Source: Gymnogyps californianus
Lineage: Eukaryota > Chordata > Aves > Accipitriformes > Cathartidae
Direction: 5' to 3'
Assembly (NCBI RefSeq): GCF_018139145.2
Contig: NW_026114257.1
Span: 62,001 to 126,000 of the forward strand
DNA length: 64,000 nucleotides
This document shows, piece by piece, positions 46,347 through 54,643 of this stretch; within the stretch, counting starts at the first letter, position 1; the number at the start of each line of letters is the position of its first letter. The notes below the pieces were generated by a model that did not search any database, was not told the DNA's origin, and was given only the letters and a program-made list of their open reading frames with translations. Position numbers and translations under genes: made by a program.

Positions 46347-46849
46347 TCATAGAATGGTTTGGGTTGGAAGGGACCTTTAAAGGTCATCTAGTCCAACCCC
46401 CTGCAATGAGCAGGGACATCTTCAACTAGATCAGGTTGCTCAGAGCCTTGTCCAGCCTGACCTTGAATGTTTCCAGGGATGGGGCATCTACCACCTCTCT
46501 GGGCAACCTGTTCCAGTGTTTCATCACCCTCATCATAAAAAAATTTCTTCCTTATATCTAGTCTGAATCTACCCTCTATTAGTTTAAAACTGTTGCCCCT
46601 TGTCCTATCACAACAGGCCCTACTAAAAAGTCTCTCTCCAGCTTTCTTATAAGACCCCTTTAAGTATTGAAAGGCTGCAGTAAGGTCTCCCCGGAGCCTT
46701 CTCTTCTCCAGGCTAAACAACCCCAACTCTCTCAGCCTTTCCTCATAGGAGAGGTGTTCCAGCCCTCTGATCATCTTTGGCCCTCCTCTGGACCTGCTCC
46801 AACAGGTCCATGTCTTTCCTGTACTGAGGGCTCCAGAGCTAGATGCAGT
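46347..46849 (-). mobile_element. CR1 LINE, left part of a split copy
   Basis: Inverted CR1 3' end ('tcatagaatggtttgggttgg') and ORF2 end, running to 'ccagagctagatgcagt', where it is cut. The sequence resumes at 62444 with 'gcagtactccaggtgg', as expected from other CR1 copies. Confidence 0.92.
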
Positions 46850-47017
46850 TGTCGTGGACGAGTGATTTAGGATCCTTAAAGAATCTGTGAAAGTGCAACT
46901 TAATAGAGTTTGATGGCAAGGTTCACTCTATTACTTACTACATGGGAGAAACATACAAAGGAAAATCGAGTTAGAATCAATTTAGAATGATTTGCACAGA
47001 GATCGGAGATGCAAAAA

Positions 47018-47296
47018 GGTAAGGGAGACCCTCCCGTTGAGTCATGAGGTACAGAATGGACCCCCTTGCTTTCTAAACTCCTGATGGAGCTTAGGTGCGG
47101 CTATAGCCAAACTTAGTCTCAGACCTGGCCAACGGTTTATGGCTAAGAGATTCAAAGGGTAAGGAAAACCTCCCGTTGAGTCACGAGGTTCAGAACGGTC
47201 CCCCTTGCTTTCTAAACGCCTTCTCAGAGAGGAGTCTAGGTGTGGCTGGATCCAAACTTAGTCCCAGACTTGGTCAACGGTTTATGGCTAAAAGGG
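47018..47296 (+). repeat. Two ~140-bp tandem units
   Basis: Units 47018-47157 and 47158-47296 share 'cctcccgttgagtca', 'cccccttgctttctaaac', 'ccaaacttagtc' and 'caacggtttatggctaa', with clear divergence between them. Confidence 0.9.
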
Positions 47297-47567
47297 AATT
47301 ATATGCACACAATCAATCCTTTATATCACTTAGTTAGGATTTCAAAGTTTAGCATGCTATTAATCACTTACCGATCCGTCCAGGTGTCCGGTGTTAGTTC
47401 GCTCCAAAGTTCGAGCCCTCGGTTTCCCAAAACAGACTCTCAGGCATCGAGTCTTATAGAAATAAATAATTTAATAGAGTGATACAGCAGCAGGGTCAGC
47501 TCGAGCTGGGTGCCCCCAAAGGGGAGGGGGCAGGGAGGAGAAGGAGAGGAAAGAAGGAAGGAAAAAG

Positions 47568-47649
47568 GAACCACGGAAGAGCCTGAACAAAGAAATCCCT
47601 GGGCAATTGAACCACGGAAGAGCCCGAACAAAGAAATCCCTGGGCAATT
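47568..47649 (+). repeat. Two 41-bp tandem units
   Basis: 'gaaccacggaagagcc' to 'ccctgggcaatt' twice in direct succession, with one difference seen. Confidence 0.93.
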
Positions 47650-48494
47650 ATACCCTTACAGACTATTCACCCGCCCCTCGCGCATTCTTCACACTCTCTC
47701 TGCGCATCTTCCACACACCCTTTGGTCCAATAGTGATTCTGGCCTGACACCTTCTGACTCCCTTATTGGATTCCTTCACTGTCTCCAGACAGGCCGTTTG
47801 TTGTCTTGTCGAGTTGCAGGTGCTGTTGACGGTTGTAGCCTTGAAGCCTCCTTATCTTCTGATTTACGCTGGCTCTGGAGGCCCCTGTTTTGACTAAGTA
47901 AGTACACGTTCAGTAAATCTAAGTGAAAATTTACAGCTTGCGACCCAAGATTTCAGCAAATCTAGCTACTCATGCTAGGTAAGTAAAGCTAAGCAAACAG
48001 CATACTAAATCACACAACATTATAACTCTAAGTGATTCATTCTATTTAAAACTTACTTATTTAAGCTAAACGACTAATATCTCTTAACATTGAGAGGCGT
48101 CCCTGCTCAAGGGGAGAGTTGCCTGGCGTGCAGTCCAGTTGCCGTCCAGGGAGAACTCAAATTGGGCTCATCCAACAATCTGTCGCTGGTAAAAGATCTC
48201 GTTGCTGGAGATCACCGCCATGCAGCCACGCTGCCTAGCAGGGAGAGCTCAAAGGCGGCTCACTTAGGCTGTCATATTTATGGGATAAAGTGGTTGGCTC
48301 GTAGTCAAATTGCATACAATGGGAGAGGTATGCACGAGACTCCTTGTACCCACAACTTTCACTGTGTTGCTCTGCTCCTTTGTGGGTTTCCTAGAGGAGT
48401 TCTTGGCCCAGCTACAGCTCAGGCCTTTACTTCCTTTGGAGCCTGTACCAAACTGCTGCTGGTTGGTTAAGGGGGGTCGAGTGCATCCGTCACA

Positions 48495-49385
48495 GCACCT
48501 CCCAGGATCGATATGATGTTCCCTTTAAGAGAAAAAGGTGCCCTGACTAACAGTGTGGATTGCATTCCTGAGGTAAATACCTTTGAGTCGGGGCTAGTGA
48601 AGGCAGGGTTGTAAATACCTTATTGAATAGCCAATTCTCTCAAATATTGCCCCCGCCCCCCCCCCCCCCCCCCCCATCTATATGCTTCCGTGTCACCATT
48701 CTGTCATTCCAATCAAATGGGTTTTCCATTTGCCCGAGTCCTTTTTAATCGTTGCGTCACCATTGAATGTTGGGAAACTGCTCCCAGACGCACCACTTCT
48801 TGGGGCTCAGTTGTACACTCTCCCTACTTGGTCCCACACTCGCAGTAACCACTGTCCCATTTTCTCCCTGGAGTTCTGCCGATTATGAGTCTGCCACATT
48901 CTGCAGCTCAGCCTGAATGTAGTCCCGCGCTGATATTGTATGCTGTGGTGCCCCAGGGGGTCCTTTTGCTTTATTAATAACCAAGGGGCGCACAGGGATT
49001 GCTCTACTTGTTTTCATCCTTGGACCCTCCAGTCCATTCCTCAGCAGAGGAATCCCAGCTGCTGCTGTCCTCGTAATCACTGGGGTAACTGACTGCTCGA
49101 TCCCTATGCCCCATTGCCCAGTGTGGGCACTGTGACCCTTCCTCACTGTGTGTACTTAGATTTCCAGCATGTCCCCCTGTACCTGGGCTTCCAACCTATC
49201 CAAGCACCACTGGGTCTCCAAACTTTCGAGTTGCACTTGCCATTCCTTGTTTTTCTTTCGTTCATTTTCTAGGGTTTCCCACAGTTGCTGTAGGCAAGTT
49301 AACAATAACCAGATACTACAGAATATATTTATCAAAATCATTGCAAGAGATGCAGGTCTGGGTCTTCTGAAACATATTTTGAGTA
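48495..49385 (-). pseudogene. ERV gag-like remnant beside the 46850 LTR
   Basis: Minus-strand frames 49156-49341 (hydrophobic segment, then a charged helical stretch around 'ENERKKNKEWQVQLESLE') and 48883-49146 ('IPVRPLVINKAKGPPGAP', 'SARDYIQAEL'), then, with shifts, 'REKMGQWLLRVWDQVGRVYN'. The last block resembles the 'WLLRCWDNG' segment of ERV A and C Gag, so this is read as a Gag remnant of another ERV. It stops at a C-rich run (48649-48676). Frames are broken several times. Confidence 0.5.
48649..48676 (+). repeat. Poly-C run
   Basis: An almost pure C tract of about 28 bases; its length is doubtful in any assembly. Confidence 0.9.
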
Positions 49386-49389
49386 GCTC

Positions 49390-49680
49390 TGGTCATGGGA
49401 AATCTCCATATTCATATTTTACAAAATGCATCACCATCTGGGCATTTTGGACTAAATCGTTAGAATACAGTTTTAAAAGTTTTTCAAAAGGTAGTCCCTT
49501 GTTACGGTCATGTAGGAAAAAGACACAGTGGTATCTGCAGGCTGTGGAGAGGGGATGCTTCAGTTGTGGACGTTTGCTGGTCTTGGAGAAACATGGGCCC
49601 TAGGGAACCAGTCACTTGAGTAAACACTTAGAAATGTTTCCTTGGCGTAGGGGTCTGCTGAAAAAAAAACAAGAAAGCTG
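49390..49680 (-). pseudogene. Polinton adenain-like cysteine protease, remnant
   Basis: On the minus strand 'FLSVYSSDWFPRAH' and a 'RPA' block are followed, in another frame, by 'CRYHCVFFLHDRNKGLPF' and 'QNAQMVMHFVKYEY'. This matches the end of adenovirus/Polinton maturation proteases: the 'YCVFF' block holds the catalytic Cys region, here with an altered residue before Tyr. A shift and stops break it. In Polintons this enzyme cleaves capsid precursors. It lies directly after the major capsid gene. Confidence 0.6.
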
Positions 49681-49701
49681 TTCAGCGTCCATCTTCACAT
49701 C

Positions 49702-50652
49702 TAGTCGAAGAGCATGTGTCTTCTCTGGTTTATTTCTGTCACGTTGTCAAATATACCATGCACGATCATATTAACGGTGGTGGTCAAGGCCCCTGCAAAG
49801 AGTACTTCTCCTCTCAGGTTTCCTGTTTTAATCGGGAATAGTGATCAGAACATTCTTTGTCTGGAGACAGGTCAATGGTGAACAGGGTATAGCCATGGGT
49901 GAACTCTTCCCTGTCAACCAGCAGGGAATGGTCTTTCATATGGCAGCCGATTGTCTGAACGAGCTGCATGTATAATCTCACACAGCAGCCATTCTCGAAA
50001 TCAGGCTGCAGCAGTTTTGTTTGCGTTTGTTCACCATCCACAGAGGGCCACAAAATTTATATCATAATGTTTAAAGTTGTAAAGGTTCTTCACATAATTG
50101 CCACTAAAAGTGTCATTATCTACAAATTCAATCGCAACAAGCTTGGGTACCTGGCCAGAAACAAATTTTCCTGGTTGCTGACATGACTGCTGGACGGTAT
50201 GCTGAACACTTTCATGCCCACCCGGTCCACCAGCTATTTAGTGTTGGCCACAAGTAATGCCTCAGCATGCCCCAAAGGCACTCCAGGCACCACCCGCACC
50301 TTCTTCATAAACAGCTCTGGCTTATCAGTTGGTCCCCCAGCATAACGTCCAGCTGGCTGAAAATAGAGGCCAGTGGGTAATTCATGAGACCCACGGCCTC
50401 ACCAGCTCTGAGGTTTGACCTTTCAGCTTTTACGGTCTTGCAGCCAAGTTACAGCAGAGTGTTGTTCAGATCTATGTAATCTTTCCCACTCCCAGCTATG
50501 AAAAAGTCCAGAGGTGCAGACTCTGCAATAGCCAAAAGTGGAGGTGCCTCAGTAAACAGGCTTTTCTCAATGCTGGTCTGTGTCAGGGACACTTCAAACA
50601 AATCCAGCTCAAATTTGGTACGTTCTTCTGAGCAGCCATGAATGGAAACCAT
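49702..50652 (-). pseudogene. Polinton major capsid protein (double jelly roll), decayed
   Basis: The N-terminal part (50652 to about 50300) reads 'ERTKFELDLFEVSLTQTSIE', 'SAPLDFFIAGSGKDYIDLNN', a stop, then 'NYPLASIFSQLDVMLGDQLI'. The C-terminal part (50053-49814) reads 'LLQPDFENGCCVRLYMQL' and 'FTHGYTLFTIDLSPD', and a last block with 'GALTTTVNMIVHGIFDN' in a shifted frame ends near 49702. These are hallmark blocks of Polinton major capsid proteins. At ~0.95 kb it is about half the usual length, so the middle is deleted. The first Met lies 6 bases after the PX-like stop. Confidence 0.78.
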
Positions 50653-50657
50653 CCGTT

Positions 50658-51179
50658 TTAAAATATATTTCTTTTTCTAGCGGTAACACAGGACCTCTTT
50701 CTCTGGGATTTCTGTTTCTTTTGCACGGTTTGGCCCGGCTTGTTCTTTTTCTTCTTCCTGTCCTGGTCAGACTGTTGTCTGGTGCCACACTTCCTTTGTC
50801 TTTTACAGGGGTGGGGCGGACCTTCCCTCTGGGGGCGTGACATGGCTCTCTTTCTTTTAAGGCTTTTTCTTTGAATATAAGCAAGTCCCGAGCCCTCCTC
50901 ATTTGACAGCATTTCCAACTTGTCCACAACAACCTTGGAAACGTAGCCAAACACGTTTTTTGCAATATCTTGAGCAGTGCTTTTAATGTGTGGCGTAACA
51001 ATTTCCAAACACCTTTTCAAAAGTGGGACGGCCTTTCTAAACAGGCTACAGACTATACCTCCAACGCCCACACCATACATCACAAGAATACATTGAAAAC
51101 TACGGAGACCGTTGCCAGCCTGGGCTCTGTAATAATTCACGTACAAGGACGGGTCCCCATAATTTTTTACCACTACCAT
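50658..51179 (-). CDS. Polinton PX-like basic capsid protein
   Basis: Codons from the Met at 51179 to the stop at 50658 (173 residues) lie inside a longer uninterrupted frame that starts at 51389. A Tyr/Gly-rich N-terminus ('NYGDPSLYVNYYRAQAGNG') and a hydrophobic 'GVGVGGIVCSLFRKAVPLLK' helix are followed by a long Lys/Arg-rich tail. This fits the PX family of Polintons, thought to be related to adenoviral core/minor capsid peptides. It lies between penton and major capsid genes, the normal order. It is the only capsid gene here with an undamaged frame. The missing penton stop makes it readable as a penton-PX fusion. Confidence 0.65.
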   Translation of the reverse strand: MVVVKNYGDPSLYVNYYRAQAGNGLRSFQCILVMYGVGVGGIVCSLFRKAVPLLKRCLEIVTPHIKSTAQDIAKNVFGYVSKVVVDKLEMLSNEEGSGLAYIQRKSLKRKRAMSRPQREGPPHPCKRQRKCGTRQQSDQDRKKKKNKPGQTVQKKQKSQRKRSCVTARKRNIF

Positions 51180-52280
51180 TTTGGTGTGCTTTCTTAAAAT
51201 AGGCTTCTGGGGCTGAAGATGCAGCTTGACAATCACCTTCCCAAAGGAAAATGAGACGTGCTTGTTCTGGTCAGTCTTTATTTCAGTGCTGTTCATGTCT
51301 ATGTGCTGGCAGTTTACCAGCAAGTAGTGTGGCTTATATGTCACCATAATGATCTCATCGTTATTACTGCCAGTCGGAACACAGCGCAATAAAGGAAGTG
51401 CAAAGTCCCTGACAAGCTGGTGCTCTACAAGGTGTCCTGGTCTTGGCTGGGACAGAGTTAAGTCTCTTCTTAGTAGCTGGTACAGTGCTGTGTTTTGGAT
51501 TTAGTGTGAGAATACTGTTGATAACACTCTGATGTTTTAGTTGCTGCTAAGTAGCGCTTATCTTAAGCCAAGGACTTTTCAGTTTCCCACGCTCTGCCAG
51601 CAAGCAGGTGTGCAAGAAGCTGGGAGGGGGCAGGGCCGGGACAGCTGACCCGAACTAGCCAAAGGGGTATTCCATACCATGGAATGTCATGCCCAGTATA
51701 TAAACAGGGGGGGGAGTTGGCTGGGAGGCGGAGAAAATTAACTCTGTCCCAGCCGAAACCAGGACAAAGGTCCATGTAGAGGTAGAGTGAGTTAAACCCT
51801 CCAGTGATGTCCACCACAGAGGGAAATTTCTTAGCAGCAGCCCCCAGAGAAGTCCCCAAAATATGTGCTAGATCCCCAGTTGTAGAAAAAAGTATAAGGC
51901 TTCTCATCCATTTTGAGCTTTCTTTTCCTTATGATGGGGTCATAGACCAGGCCCACTGCTGGAGAGTCGACAGCTGAAGCTTTGTTGTGGGGGTTAATAA
52001 GATGGTTCATGTGTTCCACTAACATGGGGAGGGATGGAGAATAGCCTTTCCGCAAAGTATACCGCCATGTCTTGCGCTGCAGCGCTATTTCAAAGATGGT
52101 GTCTTCATTGATGTTATTCCAGCTGTGTGTATTTCCAACACCCCACCTCCCACTTCCCAGAGAGCTCCAGGAGTCTCACCAGATGTATGGTGAAGTTCAA
52201 GCTGTTGTTTTGTGGGAAGATTTTGGTGCTAGCATTGCTGGGCAGCGTGATGTGGAAACCTCCGTCTGCCGTTCTTCTTT
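51180..52280 (-). pseudogene. Polinton penton-like minor capsid protein, split
   Basis: On the minus strand, starting just left of ERV D: 'FHITLPSNASTKIFPQNNS', 'RLLELSGKW', a shift, 'SPSLPMLVEHMNHLINPHNK', 'SPAVGLVYDPIIRKRKLKMD', 'KFPSVVDITGGFNSLYLYMD'. A 334-bp LTR insertion (51433-51766) follows, then 'VPTGSNNDEIIMVTYKP', 'HIDMNSTEIKTDQ', 'FGKVIVKLHLQPQ'. These are typical of the single-jelly-roll penton protein of vertebrate Polintons. Its N-terminal end abuts the ERV D target site. The last part is in frame with the PX-like protein with no stop between them. Confidence 0.72.
51433..51766 (+). mobile_element. Foldback LTR fragment in the penton gene
   Basis: It begins TGTCCTGGTCTTGGC (+, U3 start of the A/C family) and runs ~295 bp to 'ggggggagttggctgggaggcg'. 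It then switches to the inverted U3 start ('aactctgtcccagccg' to 'aaccaggaca'). Both ends are therefore the same LTR terminus, giving ~35-bp inverted ends. Flanks are CAAGG and AAGGT, a 4-bp (AAGG) duplication within the split penton frame. Confidence 0.8.
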
Positions 52281-52289
52281 TTCCTCCTG

Positions 52290-52983
52290 TGTGAGGGACT
52301 GAAAGAGTTAATGTCTGTCAATGTCTCAAACATTGTAGAGGTCTGCATAAGGAAGAGGGCCATTGGCGGGAAGTTGGCTGGCATGGACACAGGGGGTGTG
52401 CCGGAGGGTATGCAGTCCTGTGTTCTGGCAGAACCAGCCTGGTAACCCACCACATATGGCCAGAGGCCACACAAAGCTTATCTGAGGAGGGGGCTTGTAG
52501 CTCCTTGGAAAGTCCCTAAGACCACCACCCCAATGGGCCGCACATGCTCAGTAGGTGAAGAACCCTCTGGAACACTACCATGTATGTTGAGAACTGTCTA
52601 GAATGAACCCATATAAGTCTTCAAGAGGCGTGACTGTGGACGGAGATTTAGACTATAAAAGACACAACTGCAAAGAGCCGGGCGCGCGCCCATCACCGGA
52701 GGATTGCCACGCTCGTCGCCGACATCGCGGGATCCAAGGGTGGTGACTTATCTGTTTTCTTTCCCCCCCCTCTTTCTTTTCTTTTTTTCCTTATTCCTCT
52801 CTTTTCTCTCTTCTTGTGAACGTTTTGCTGCAACCCACGCTGCCCACTGTTATGCCTTCCGCAGTTTGGATTGTTCGAATAAAGCGTTCAAAGTGATCGT
52901 TTGGTGTCGTTTCACCTTAATTTAGCCCGGGGGAATCCCAGAACCTCTACGGCCCTCTGGTCTGTCCGGTCCGGGTCGTAACA
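52290..52983 (+). repeat. ERV D 5' LTR
   Basis: TGTGAGGGACTG to GTCGTAACA. TATA box TATAAAA at 52654-52660, polyadenylation signal AATAAA at 52878-52883, and a C/T-rich tract between (52763-52812). U3, R and U5 are therefore all present. It has a GC-rich block with several CpGs near 52678-52740. Confidence 0.95.
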
Positions 52984-52987
52984 AATT

Positions 52988-53005
52988 TGGCGTAGTCGGC
53001 AGGAT
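52988..53005 (+). other. Primer-binding site, tRNA-Ser
   Basis: TGGCGTAGTCGGCAGGAT, starting 5 bp after the LTR. It is the complement of the 3' end (with CCA) of vertebrate tRNA-Ser of the AGA/TGA type. Confidence 0.85.
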
Positions 53006-53139
53006 TCCCTCATTGGTGCTAAAGCGATCACTGGGACTAGGCTTTTACCAAAGCCCCTCTCTGAGAGGAGTCATACACCAGGGGAGACAGTCCTCTGAGG
53101 ACTAGTACGGGATCTGGTCCCTATAATTGTACACTCATA

Positions 53140-54643
53140 ATGGCCTCCCTGGGAGGACCGATTGTAGATTGTACCCCTCTCCTGGAGAGGTTAGAGGGCT
53201 ATAGCGCCCGACCTTCTCTCTCTGGTATGACTTGGGCCCACAATAATTGGCACGATCCACAAGCGGTAGCCGACAGAATTTCCACCTTGGCTAAAGAACG
53301 AAAACTGAAACAAGGAAAGGGGAAGGCAGTAGTTTGTGCGGTTTTAGGAGCAGCTCTGGTGGCAGCACAACGGAATAAACACATGGCCCAACACGTGGAA
53401 GGGGAGACAATAAAATCCCTTCAAGATCTGGTGGGGGCTCTGCAGGAGCAATTAGGAAATGAGACAAGACATCTCTCTGATCAGCTTACCGCCGAGCGGG
53501 TGACTAACCAACGGCTGCACACCGCTTTGACGGAAGCTTTGGAGCGGGAGCGAATATTGCGGGAACAATTAGATGAAATCCGCTCCCCAATTGTTGTAGA
53601 AAATTCGGATGCCGATTCTGACGAGGGGAAAAATCCAAAACCGTTATACCCTCTTAAAGATCTAGACCGTATAAAAGAAATATTTTCCCTCGGGGAGGGA
53701 GCTGTAATGCGACCTTTAATTAAAACTGAGACTGTGGATGGTGGTCAAGGAGGACCCCAACAAGTTACCACTCGTATCATTCCCTATTCTCCCACTGATT
53801 TGGGTAAAATTCAGGAGAAATATTCCCGGGGCCCCGAGAAACTGAAACTGAGTATGTGTGGAGAGTGTCTCTTACCGGGGGTGACCGTATCTTGCTGAGT
53901 GAGGACGAGGCGAGAGGATATTGGGGTCCGGGAGTTTTTCTAACCACAAATGACAATAGAGAACCCTGGTCCCTGACCCAAAGAGTGGCATACTGGGCGG
54001 GTGGATTGGATCCCATGGAAAGGGGAGACCCCTTCTCGATTAAAACGCCTACGGCGGGGCACATTTTAGAAAGTGTACAGAAAACTGCGTGCCTCCAGTT
54101 GATGCATGACCGGTTATTGGTTCCGCAGCAGCCCTCTCCCATGCAATATGTGGCAGACCCCGACAGGTTGCATCCCCTTATAAGAGGATTACCTGATGCT
54201 TTGAAATTATATGCGGTGCAACTACAAGATCGGTTGAGGGCGCCTCGACCCCAGAGAAGGGGAGCCCCCCGGAGACGACATGGGGAGAGGTGGCACAAGA
54301 ATTGATTAATTACGGGAGACGGATGGGATTTACCGGCCAGGGAGAGACAAAATCCAAGGCGGACCTTAGGAGGGTGGAAGGCAATGGGCGAATAAAAGCT
54401 GCACCCCGAAGCCGACGCGGCCCCCTGATAGTAAAAGATATGTCTTATGGACAGAAGGCATCTCAAAGGGGATTCCCAGGGAGGTGATGGATGGGTTACC
54501 CACCCCCAATCTGGAAAGTTTGGTGAAAAGCTGGGACAAAATAAAGGAATCCCCATCTCCCTCAAACCCCAAGGATTTTGTTCTCCCATCCCGGGAACCT
54601 GAAACAATAATCCCATCCGCCCCCCCCGGGAGACTGCATTGAT
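53140..54643 (+). pseudogene. gag: ERV D Gag, frame broken by small indels
   Basis: Frame 53140-53898 gives matrix and the following region: basic and Ala-rich part, a probable coiled coil (about residues 85-150, heptads around 'LQDLVGALQEQLGNE'), an acidic segment, and 'VTTRIIPYSPTDLGKIQEKY', a gammaretroviral junction motif. Capsid continues in the next frame as 'YVWRVSLTGGDRILLSEDEA', 'RGYWGPGVFLTT' to 54240, then 'EVAQELINYGRRMGF' in a third frame and 'MDGLPTPNLESLVKSW' in the first again. The frame order 1-0-2-1 is what three separate one-base losses would give. No CCHC finger is seen before the stop at 54641. The second residue is Ala, so no myristoylation signal is apparent. Confidence 0.85.

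Larger units (their letters stand above)
46850..48494 (-). mobile_element. Long LTR-like element, third family
   Basis: From TGTCGTGGACGAGTG to GTGCATCCGTCACA, about 1.65 kb with TG..CA ends. On the minus strand the sequence just before it is 'cctgggaggtgc', a possible polypurine tract, so this would be a 3' LTR. It holds a tandem duplication (47018-47296), a G/A-rich stretch (47520-47570) and a 41-bp duplication (47568-47649). No partner LTR of the same sequence was found in the window. Confidence 0.5.

Noticed and set aside
49156..49341. A small host membrane protein
   Set aside because: It sits beside retroviral Gag-like motifs and an LTR on the same strand, so a retroviral remnant is more likely.
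53777..54616. A 279-codon minus-strand frame
   Set aside because: It is antisense to ERV D gag, whose plus-strand frames carry recognisable capsid motifs. Treated as a shadow.
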